Below are positions 33,619-44,700 of a stretch of 64,000 nt of DNA, piece after piece. The position numbers and the translations under genes were made by a program. Each line of letters begins with the position of its first letter. The stretch's first letter is position 1. Source of the stretch: Astropecten irregularis (Eukaryota; Echinodermata; Asteroidea; Paxillosida; Astropectinidae); NCBI GenBank assembly GCA_963971285.1, contig OZ020261.1, positions 4,715,983 through 4,779,982 on the forward strand. The letters are read 5' to 3'. Under the pieces are notes generated by a model. That model was not told where the DNA came from, did not search any database, and saw only the letters and a list, made by a program, of their open reading frames with translations.

Positions 33619-33897
33619 ACCAACACGGCCAGTATCGCTTTACTGGAGCATTGGCAAGTGCAGGCCTTAGCACAAACTATGCCGAGAACCAGCCATGCGG
33701 CGTACCAGCCACGAGAGCGCAATCCACCAATGGAGCGGTGAATGAGTTCCTGTGCGACCCACCGCGGATGGCCAGATATGTCAGCTTCGACATAGACTGA
33801 TCCCTCCCCAATGTTACTAAAGCTATTCTGCAGCTCGCTGAGGTAGAAGTATTTGCTTACACATCGGGAGAATGTGGTCAACAAGAACAACAACCAG
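33619..33897 (+). pseudogene. Fucolectin domain exon 3, with TGA
   Basis: It reads QHGQYRFTGALASAGLSTNY, AENQPCG, FLCDPPRMARYVSFDID, then TGA at 33798-33800, then SLPNVTKAILQLAEVEVFAY. The part after the stop is still perfectly conserved in frame (LQLAEVEVF is the last strand), so loss is recent or the stop is not fixed. The antisense frame over this exon is a shadow. Confidence 0.8.
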
Positions 33898-34442
33898 GTA
33901 ATACTGCTGAAATTACATCATTTATTTTTTCAGATTACGCTACACTTTGTGAAGTGCTCATCAAAACTCTTGAAGCATTTCGTGAAAATACAATGAATCG
34001 AATAAAAGTTCATGTATTTAAGATTGTCTTTCAGTACGAGAAACCCAATTCCTTTACTGTGAGGGCTGTCCGGAGATAAACCTGGACATTCAAGAAACAT
34101 ATAGCAAACAAAATACTTAGATATGGAGTATTTTTAACCAAACACGTGGTATTAAAACAGAGTTTACACTCTCAACAATTTCGGTATTAAATGTTTTCTG
34201 TAACATGTTGCTCAATTAGGGCAACACACCTGGGCAATACGACTTTGGGCCCTTTGTATACTATAGCAACATTTGGCCATTATGTTACCGAGATGATGCC
34301 GAGACACGTTTACCCAACTCATTCTGCGATGTGTACAAAACTGTACACTGAGAACATTTTTAAGGAACAAGGTAGGAACAAAATGTCTGATTGAATTGTC
34401 CATGGATCTTTTAAAGCCTAAGCCTATACTCAAATAATAATA

Positions 34443-34610
34443 TACCATGGGCGTAGATCCTGTGGGGCTAGGGGGTTGCAACCCCCCCCCCCCCCAGGTT
34501 TTCACTTTTTATATATATAAAACATGATTTTGTACACAAACGTATATGGAAGTACGACCCGGTTACAAGATCAACCTCCCAGGTCTGAGTACGTGTCTAC
34601 ACTACTGTAA
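34443..34610 (+). repeat. Dispersed repeat with TATATGGAAGTACGACCC
   Basis: Same family as 49,633-49,805, 54,805-54,970 and 61,094-61,265, with a C-tract, GGTTTTCA and CACAAACGTATATGGAAGTA in order. Confidence 0.65.
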
Positions 34611-34689
34611 TATACTATTATCGTTGGTGCTGTTGTGTTCAATGTAAACCCTTTTTTGAATACAGTATTTTTATTGTGTTTCAATGAAG

Positions 34690-34934
34690 CCACTTTGGAA
34701 TCCTGCAACTTCAAGATGTTGCACAAGTTCCACGTCATCGTTGACAGCGTGCCTTTGGCGACCAAAATGGCCCGTTCCCTTCTGCGCTGCGCCTCGTTCT
34801 GCCTCATTCAACCCGGGTGCGTGTCCTTCGACTACGCCCCTGGAAACAACCAGTGTCACCTGTACAACATCAGCGCAGCCTACATTCAGATAACTCCCCA
34901 TCAGGACTTCTCTGCCTATATGTTGGGAGATTAA
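34690..34934 (+). CDS. PAN/apple domain exon
   Basis: It reads ESCNFKMLHKFHVIVDSVPL, then RCASFCLIQPGCVSFDYAPG and NNQCHLYN. The cysteine spacing and the C-x-S-F-x-Y core are those of PAN/apple domains, which bind proteins or sugars. It ends YMLGD and TAA (34932-34934). Confidence 0.85.
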
Positions 34935-34938
34935 TAAA
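34933..34938 (+). terminator. AATAAA polyadenylation signal overlapping the stop codon
   Basis: The sequence GATTAATAAACG contains the stop TAA (34932-34934) and a canonical AATAAA that starts on its second base. If used, the 3' untranslated region would be only a few tens of bases. Confidence 0.4.
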
Positions 34939-37900
34939 CGGGTAAGATTGGTTGGACTCTACTTAAGCCAAGTGTCATTTAGTTTAAACAGTGTCAAATA
35001 GTAGTTGCCAGCCTAATTGCGATTTTCATGCAGAGAAAGTTGACATTATTTTAGGTCCGAGGCACTAAACACAACAAGGACTTAACCTGGCAATTCATTT
35101 CTGTACAGCCATGCACGACTTTAAGCGCTAAGCATATTTCTTAAGTTGAGCAGCACAATGTCAACACATGGTGGGATTCGAAAACACGACCTCCCGCTTA
35201 TATACTAGAGCAGATGTCATACCACTAGACAACAAAGCTTGCTAGGATCAGGAAGGTACTTGTTACTAATGATATATCAGAACTGCATGCTTAAGAGTGC
35301 ACATGTAACATTCAGGAGACCGTAGGTTCGAATTCCACCTGAGTCAGCGAATAATCAATTCATGTACACCCCAAGGCACCGATGTTTGATGGTATACTGC
35401 GATATGCAGAAAAATGATGTAGGATTGATCACATTTCACTTTATATTCCACTGATCCATTCACTAAGACATTGACTGGGCAGCATTATGATAGTTTTGGC
35501 TGGAAATGACATTCTATGCATTCTGTCTGCAAGTGTACAACGGGATTTTGGGGTTAACTTGAAAGACTGTGAGGGGTTCACTGCTTTGGCTAAGTCTGAG
35601 CAAGTTTTGATACCAAGGGTGAAATTGTACACCCAATTTTGGCTCATTTTTATGTTTTTACTACAACGGATGACTCGATGGCAGATCATAATGAATATCC
35701 ACTCATAAAACATAAAGTGGAATGACTGGAAATAATACACCTATTGAAAGAAAGAACCATGGAAATGATTAAAGTAATATACATTTTATATTAATATAGT
35801 TTATCTTATAACGTGTCTTGTACAACATAGAGCTCATGAACTTTGAATGTCTAGCAAAAACAACGGTTTTAGGAATGTCTATTATCAAATGTATATGACT
35901 ACAATTTCGTGCAGTAACGTATACGTTACGTGACACTGCTGATTAATACCGATACTTCATTACGCGTTTAAATGACAATCATAGTAAATCGCAAAATATG
36001 TCATGTTATCTAACATTGAATATGCTTGATTAATGATACAATGTATACGCATCCTTGTTTAATTAAATCCCAGCAAAGTTAGTGTTTGTTAATGTCGTCG
36101 CATGGGATTAAATTAGGACAATCAAATAAATTATACGATTAAATGTCTTTGGATTAAATATTTATGTAGCCGCGAATGGTTAAACATTCGGAAATTCGTG
36201 TTAGTGATCCGTGCATTATTGTGTCTCACTAGACGTGTAGCTGTATATGGAACTTCGTACGTTTAAATATGTGCAAGGATCCGATTCAAGTTGGAAAACG
36301 TAATTGTATTTCATCTGTCCATTCATTGGCGTTGCTTGATTTTAATTTAATACACAGTGCGGAATTTTCACCATGTATTCAAAGAATTGTCTGTTTGCAC
36401 ATGCGAAACATGAAGCCGATCTTTAAATGCATTTAAGACATGTATTATTTCAAAAGATTGGCTACATACGGCGAAACTGTAATTATGACAGTATCCTCTA
36501 ATATGAATGACTAGTACTTATTCCCCTCACTCACAAAATATGATAAATATGTACAAGCAGCATCAAATAATTATGTAGTAATTATAAATAAAAATAAACA
36601 GATTCTATTATGAACATAATGCTGTGCATATGTTAGATACTGTTTTTTATAATCCATGATTTTTATGAAATGAAATGTTTAAACACACACATATGTTATA
36701 AATACATCTGATCAGAATTAATGCAATGTGGAAATTCCTATCTATAAAAATAAATCTTGAGAGTATAAACTACACATATTCTACTTAAAGGTAATATCAT
36801 GTTTTGGTTGTTGCAAAAAAATGCGGATTTACGTGAAAAATATCAAGGAAGAATGACCACAGTATTTTTTTCAAAATCTTTTCACTTTTATTTTGTCGAT
36901 CTTTAAGAGATGAAAACTATTTTTGGATCGTAGGTTTCACACTTTTCTGGATAAATACAGCATTTCAGACGGAAACATTTTAACGCCTTTGTTCAACCAT
37001 TACCACCTTCATACCCTGTAAGTTATACTACCTTCATCTATCTCGGTTCAATCTGAGTGAATTTGATTACACGTTAAAACGCGTTATACTCTATTCAATG
37101 CACCGATATTATTGTTTGGTATGAAATTACACAAAATTACTACTACCATTTGATGCTTATAATCATACTATTTAAGAACCCATTTAATGATATCATGAGG
37201 CTAAATACAAATCAATATTACTTATTTACCCATTCCACGTAATAAACACTGATGTCGATAACATCGTAACTATAATTGGCAAAAAAATATAAAAAGTGTA
37301 ATTCAAATAATGGTTGTTTAAGACACACGTTGGATATAATAATTAAAGTTGTGAATATCAAAAATAAAAAAAATGTAAATAGTTCACTCTAAACATAAAT
37401 AAATAGTAAAATGATAAAACCAAGAATTCAAAAGAGAAATATTTCATTTTCAATTTCTTAACCCAAAAATACTGTTTGCATGTGTGAGATATTAGTTACG
37501 AGGTATTTAAGGAATGTATTACTTGCATATATACTTTAATATACAATGAGAATTTATGCAATGTTAAAGCTTTTTACGAATGAAAATATAGGTGTACACA
37601 TAAACAAAATCTCTTAGAACAAAATTATTATTTCAATCTTCTTAAAAAAATAATAATGTTGTAACGTCTATATACAATATAATGCACCACTTATTATGAT
37701 GTGCAATCCAACAAGTTCAACCAATAACATTATACGTTAATATAGTTATTCCAAAACCAATTTCTGACGTTAAAAGGCTAAATATCAATATTACATGTAC
37801 CTATACACCCGTCCACCCAGTGTAAGAACAGGATGGAATGTGACCGATTCAAATCATTACTATTCTAATACACGGATTATAATGGGCTTATGGCTTGTTT

Positions 37901-38681
37901 AATCAAACCAAAGCTTATCTAAGTGGCCTCTATATAATTTATATATATGTATTTTCTATTTGCACTAAAACACATACATGTTGGACAAAAGGGATTTAAA
38001 AATACATAGAAAGACAATTTTGGGCATACCTTATGGAGTTAACTTGGTATGATATCAAAACTCTTAAATGACGATTTGTGGCGTTGCCATCTTAAACAAG
38101 ACTTTGACCCGGGATAAAATTAGTCTTAACCGGCGACGTTCGTTAGGTAAATTTCTAAAAATAAATTGTACCATTGTCAACAGAGGGCAGCATACACGTT
38201 TCCTGTTTTGAGCCAAACAGGTTAGACTTGTTTCAAGTCCCTCAATTTATGTTCATCAACTGAGCAAACATCAACAGACATTGTGTAGACTACACGATAA
38301 AATGGAGTTACAGTACATCATGACAAATGGATGCAGTTAAGAGGCGAACCACTCTAAACCATTATAGCGACTTTGGTTAAGGGGAGTCCTTTCACAATTG
38401 GTGCAGGCATGTCTAGTGTTCATTTATCGCTACACATTTCGAGATGAAACACGGTTTTGAACCCTATTTCCGTACAAAACAAGGTAATCCTTAGATCCAC
38501 TAATCACTTGAAATGCAATTTGTAAATCAAGTTATTGATAATTCATTAATAAAAAAAACTTTACAATTTACAGATAACACCTCTCTGCTTTGCATCTTGA
38601 ATCTTTTCAATGTTGTAAAAGTTACAGCTGATGATGATACTGGACATGCACGGCGCCGTCACTTCCGTTTAATAATAGAAG
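34939..38681. other. AT-rich stretch without a supported gene
   Basis: It contains a degraded SINE-like piece (about 35,165-35,245) and a partial TTAA-MITE (about 36,785-37,030). Part of it may be the 3' untranslated region of the mucin on the minus strand. No coding signal was seen. Confidence 0.5.
36785..37030. mobile_element. Truncated TTAA-MITE copy
   Basis: Starts TTAAAGGTAATATCATGTTT and keeps GATAAATACAGCATTTCAGA; the right end is lost. Confidence 0.6.
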
Positions 38682-38716
38682 TCATCGTTCATCAAGTTCC
38701 GTTCCATACGGTTCAT
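38682..38716 (-). CDS. Possible last coding exon of the mucin
   Basis: An acceptor AATCCTACAG is followed, in phase 1, by DEPYGTELDER and TGA (38682-38684). The preceding recognised exon leaves phase 2, so either a small exon is missing in between or this is not coding. The downstream AT-rich DNA could be a long 3' untranslated region. Confidence 0.35.
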
Positions 38717-41700
38717 CTGTAGGATTCAACGAAAACAAAATTGACATTTGTGTTAACTGCTTTGCATGTACATCGTTCAGACAATGGAAGCCCAACACAT
38801 GCATGCGAGGATTTGATTTGGGAGTCAGGTTGGCGTAGCTGTTCTTTCCTCGTCTTTCACCTCTGCGGACCGGGTTCAAGTCCTGCTCGGTCCACAAGTG
38901 GATTGGGTTTTCAGTCCCTACCTTATTATGTGGGTTTTACCCAGAATATTACTCTTTTTTTCTCTCATCTCTAAAACTGTATCTTCTTCTCATCATCTTT
39001 CCATGAAATGATTCATAATCCATTCACAGAGAAAAAAACATTTAAAAGAAAATAAGTCAGAAGCAAGAGCTTAAACCCATTTATTGAATTGTCTTTTGTT
39101 TTTCTAATTTATTTTGGGGAAATATTACATTTTTTGGGGGGATATTAAACAAAGGTGCTACCACAATTTGAGGACACATAGTACCTAGAAATGTTCCCTG
39201 AGGTCTGCTCCATCAATTTCTTAAGTCAGATCTTAGGTGTGGTCGGTGTTGAGAAGTCTAATTTTGTCATGGTCCATGCTTCTTGACTACAGTTTTTTTC
39301 CTAAAAATTGTTTGCTAAGAACAAAACCAGTTACATTTTCGGGTTGAGAATTCTAATAGATTTATTGCAGGGAGAAATACATATTACAATAAAATAACAA
39401 ATCTAAATGTCCCTTCTTGATCCCCCTCCTCTAGCATAAATTTTTTCTCCGATGTCAAAAATTACAATACGGCATACACATGTTAAAGGTAATATTAAAC
39501 TTTGGTTTTTGTCAAAGAAATACAGATTCATGGGCAAAAATATCAAGGCAGATACAGTAATAGTCATTTGTGAACATTTCAGTTCCATACGGTGTTACAT
39601 TTTTGAGAAAAACGTTTATAAAGACTTTTCTCTTATATTTGTTGTCTTTAAAAGAAAAAAAAATCACCGTTTTGGCTCTTTTCTGGATAAATACAGAATT
39701 TCAGAAAGACATTTCTGACGGTTTGTTTCTACCATCATCATCTTTATACCTTGTACGTTATAGGTAAATCTGTGAAGATATGCTACCAAAGTATGATACT
39801 ACCTTTAACACGATCATTGAAACAGACTTACCACAATAGGGTTACGAACAACATACGGTATTTTGAAATTGTCATCTTTGTAGCGGAAGTCCATATCCTA
39901 CAGGTAGGGCATAAAATAATATTTTTCATTAGGCGAGTTTTCCCTTGAAAATGCTAGATACGTCTCCATATGTAAGAAATATTCGTGATGAAAATGACTC
40001 GAAAAAGCAAAAGGAAAATTTGAGCAATCAGTTCAAAACGAGCTAGATTGTAGGATGAAGGAACATGTGTCCTGTATGGATGCAGTTCTGAAGACTGATG
40101 ACTAAGCACTTTGTTCTATTAGCAGTTTAGCATACGTGTAAAAACTAGCAGAAAGCAAGGTTTTACATTCAAACACCCTGTGAGAACATACCTCCAAGTA
40201 GCGTCGTCCACTCAAGGAAGTCATGTGCCATTCTTCTTGTTGATTTATCATCCTTTGCTTCTGCGCAATTCTGAATGCACATAGGACTGCCAAAATAAAC
40301 ATGACCAGGATAACAACTACAACCGAAGTAACAGCAACAGCGATGATACCTCCATTTCCATTTTCATCTGAGGTATAACATAAATGGGAAATCAAATGTT
40401 ATAGACCAATGCCTTGACGTAAAGTGAGGTTAAAACCAGCGTTCTTAAACTACATATAAACCTTTCTTTTATTTACAAACAATAGCTCGGGCGGCGAAAT
40501 GTTGAAATTTCGTCTTTTCGATAGTCATCGTGACTTAATTCAACATGTTTACAAACTCTCCATACAAACTACGCACCACCATTGCTTGTGTTGTTTCCCT
40601 TACATTCAGCAATACCTTTCTATGTTTATAAATCGTTATGTAGAAATTGTCGTTTTTGTTTTTTGTCAGGCTTTCAGGGCTCTCCATAGTTTCCGCCATC
40701 TTGGTTGGCAAAAAGTCGGCCTGTGGCGTTGTAAGGCGCGGCGTCCAGGAAAGGTCTATTGATTCTTTTTGAAGAAGCGATTTTTAAATGAATCGAGGAA
40801 ACTAAAGGCCGTGTCCCTGTTCTCTGGATGCAGCTGCAAATTACGCATGAACGTACGGCAGCCACTAGCCAGTGACTGCAGCCATTTCCGTAGACAGACT
40901 TGTGTGTTATTTACGATCGCAGCCAGAGAATGGGGGACTTTTGTAAACCGGTCTTCAAGTCAACAGCGCACGCGCACGCACAACAGCGCAGGCGCAAAAC
41001 AACGCGCGCATGCTCACAATTGCGTGCGCGTGCGCTGTTGACTTGAAGACCGGTTCTGAAAAGTCCCCCATTGGGACACGGCCCTAAGTGTCTATTGCCG
41101 CCCATGCCGGTAAGAATATGATTGCCATTGTGAGTATTGCTATTATTGTTGCTGGTCTCTATGTTCTGGTTGGTATGTTGCCTTTATTCATTACTAGCAA
41201 TATATTGTATTTTGAGGAATAGAAATGTTACAATGTGCACATAAATCTGACATTCTGCAAGCACAAGCTAGAAATATTACAGTGCAAATGGGAACTTACC
41301 AGGTATCTCACAATATATTCCACTGAAATGATCGGTACACCTGTAAATAATCAATGAAATGAAATTAGGACACACGAGGTAACATAGAAACACAGCTCAC
41401 CTGTTCTTCAAACAATAAACCGCCGTATTAATCATACACTTCCCCTATATGATGGTATCGGTGTCGGCAGAATGTAAAGACATTTTCATGGCCCAAGTTC
41501 CAATCAAGTATAACATGACTAGGTATGCCAGAAAGCCGACGAGCTGGCGTCAATTCGAGAACAGTTCGAGATACATGTTAACGCTAGAGTTGGCGTGCAA
41601 TTACTCCTTCAATACTGAGTCAATCCCAAGCGCGGTTCTTCTGGGGGGCTGGGGGGGGGGGGGTGTTGGGGGTTCTGTAGCCCCCCGAAAATTTTGTCTC

Positions 41701-44700
41701 GCCCCCCCCCCCCCCAAAAAAAAAAAAAGCAAGGTAAAAATATTGTTGTTTTGAAAATACTGCAATTGTTCAGTTATTAAGCGCAAATTACATAAAAAAC
41801 GCGTTGTGTGGGTTATATGTGCATGTTTTTCGACCCCTAATAAGACATAGCAGAAGCGCGTGTTAGAAGAACCAAAAATATGGGTCTTCTAGCCCCCCCG
41901 AAAGAAAATAATAATGGTTCTTCTAGCCCCCCCCCCCCCCCCAATATTGAACTGCGCCTTGTCAATCCATCTGTTACCTGTACTTAAATGTAGCGAGAGA
42001 CTTCTCCTACATAATTTTTGTTTTCACATTTTGGGTTTCACTTCCATTTGTTTCTGTTTTAGACCAGTTTTGTACTAACTAGTGACATTAGATTGACTAT
42101 TCGGTTTCGTTGCTGTGTTTGCCTCGTATTGTCGATGATCTTACATTACGGATATTAATTTATTCTGTAAACATTATAACCTACATGCAGGTGTAAAGGT
42201 AATCTGGGAATTCTCCTTCTTGTGAGCAGGTTCCTCCGTTCTTACAGTAGGATTCGAGACACCCTGAGGTTTGACCTGGAAGTGAAAATGAACAGGGGCA
42301 AGAAATATTGAATCAAATTTTGATGAACCATATTTCTCATGCTCTGTAAATGTGCGCCCTGTGGATACCTTCAACAGGGACACACAATTACAAATTATGT
42401 TTGAAATGTTTAAAATACATGACAATATAATGCATTCTTAAAATAATAACGTCATTTATTTTCCCTTAAACAAAATGTATGAATTACTGGCAAACATATA
42501 CATATAGCCACTGGAATGAATATTCTAGGACTCTTACTTTCCGAGTTATGTAGATTTATATCAGAATTGGCGGCCATTTTTCAAAATGGCCGCCAAGGCC
42601 ACCACAGGCCAATTCAGAAATGGCACTATATCTAAAATTGCATGTATTGGTATCAAATACATGTGTGCCAAGTTTCATGCTTTTACCAGTTGTTGACACT
42701 TGGTTGTTTGAAATGTTTAAAATACATGACAATATAATGCATTCTTAAAATAATAACGTCATTTATTTTCCCTTAAACAAAATGTATGAATTACTGGCAA
42801 ACATATACATATAGCCACTGGAATGAAGATTCTAGGACTCTTACTTTCTGAGTTATGTAGATTGATATCAGAATTGGCGGCCATTTTTCAAAATGGCCGC
42901 CAAGGCCACCACAGGCCAATTCAGAATTGGCACTTTATCTAAAATTGCATGTATTGGTATCAAATACATGTGTGCCAAGTTTCATGCTTTTACCACAAAG
43001 TGCACGATTTTCCCCCTAATCCGCTGGACTATTAGCATTTTTAACAGCTCTTTCGTAATATTAGAGGTATGAATGCACAATCGCATTTGAAAATGTAGAC
43101 TTTGGATTTTCTAGGGAAAAAATCAATTCATAATTGTATTCCTATCTGATCATCAAATAACCACAAGGGGAAGTGACTGAAATTAAAGTCATTGAAAAGT
43201 GGACAAAGAAAAATTTACTGAAGCGGGATTCAAACCGGCGACCTCCTGAATACCATACAGGCGCTCTACCAACTGAGCTATCCAGCCCCACCTTGGTGGT
43301 GTCCCATATAGTCAATTATTTATATTCGTTTGGCAGTCAGAAGCCATGAAACCACGCACACAGCGCTATATCCCAGGGATCATTTAACCGATACACGCAG
43401 CAATGGTGTAACCTGAGAACGGTACATGGGGATCACTCAAGGAGGATACGGCTTTTTAAAATGCCGTATCCTATTTGGGACGCCACAACGTAGGGTTTGA
43501 CGGCTCAGTTCGTAGAGCGCCTGTACGGTATTCAGGAGGTCGCCGGTTCGAATTCCGCTCCAGTCAATTTTACTTTATCCACTTTTTAATGTATTTCTAT
43601 CTATTAAAACATGTTTACATTACACTGTAATAAATGAAACGTACTTGCAACCACTGTACTCGCAGTATCAAACATGGAACCATTCAACGGTCCATTGCTG
43701 TTCGTCATGGTTTCGACTTGAATCACGTCTAGTACATCATTTAAGCCGACGTCATCGTTTGCAGGGTACATTATCTGGGTGTTCAAGATCAAACTGCCAC
43801 TTCGGACCGATATGAGTACCACTTCCACCACAGTAACTGTCCTACCATTGCCCCTCAGAGCAGCCAGAGTCTATACGAATATGAACGTGTATACTTAGTC
43901 ACATTAACACAGCACATTTACAAATGCTATTATGCGATTTCATAATGCCGTAGCACTTCCCATTAATCAAACATAGGGAATAAATACGAGTTTATGACCT
44001 GACAAGCTAAACATAATATTCTAAACAAGAATAGACAAGGGATCTTACCCATGTTCTGACATTAGTGGCAAGCTGTATGAACTCAGGGGAGGCCTTGTTG
44101 TTATAAGCCGAAGTAAATACAACGCCCACTATTCGTAAATACATGGTGAACAGTAGAAGTCCTGTGTGTGAGTCATACGGGATAAAGAGGTTAAGGTAGG
44201 TAGATTAGGAATATAACCAGCTAAAGAGAAAGTTCACACACCATTATGGCATTCTTTAATTCAAAGTTTCGATTTTTGATGGAGATATCTTTTTGATACA
44301 GATATCATAACCAATTTTGCAAATAAAAGTCGGAATATTTATAAAGTCGGAATATTTCATATAACGAACATTTTACCATTTGAGGAGGCAGTTGATGGGG
44401 TGGAAAATGTTGACGCCGAATCAGTAGTTGATTCTCGGTTGGAAGTTGAAGCTTGGAGAGTAAATGCTTCACGGTCAGTTGTTGACGCCTGACCAGTAGT
44501 TGATCTTAAATTGATCGATGCTGGGTCAGAGGTTGATGTCTTGTCAGTTGTCGATACTCGGTCAGTAGTTGATAGTTGACTTGTTGTTGGTTCTGGGTCA
44601 TTGGTGGTTTCTTGGTCAGTTATTGTTTGCAAGTCGGTCGCTGATTCTAGGTCTAATTCTGGTGTTGAGTCAGTGGCTGATGAATGGTCGGTTATTGACA

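Larger units (their letters stand above)
29251..34934 (+). pseudogene. Secreted fucolectin-PAN/apple gene with two in-frame stops
   Basis: Five exons join in phase 1 throughout: 29251-29377 (signal), 30832-30963, 31647-31736, 33619-33897 (fucolectin-type F5/8 domain) and 34690-34934 (PAN/apple). The lectin part shows AADRDTSTFTHTT, PHPWWKVDLG, RGNCC and CDPPRMARYVS, the diagnostic motifs of the fucolectin/tachylectin-4 family. These are animal fucose-binding lectins, usually secreted and linked to immune recognition. The paired Cys of RGNCC and the arginines that bind fucose in relatives are kept. However, TAA at 30882-30884 and TGA at 33798-33800 stop the frame inside the lectin domain while all splice sites are clean. 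I class it as a recent pseudogene; polymorphic nulls or sequencing errors are alternatives. Confidence 0.75.

Noticed and set aside
33564-33893. Minus-strand frame of 109 codons over the lectin exon
   Set aside because: It is antisense to a well-conserved fucolectin segment and shows no domain of its own.
35441-35740. Minus-strand frame of 99 codons
   Set aside because: No recognisable domain, AT-rich context and no splice sites that fit the neighbouring genes.
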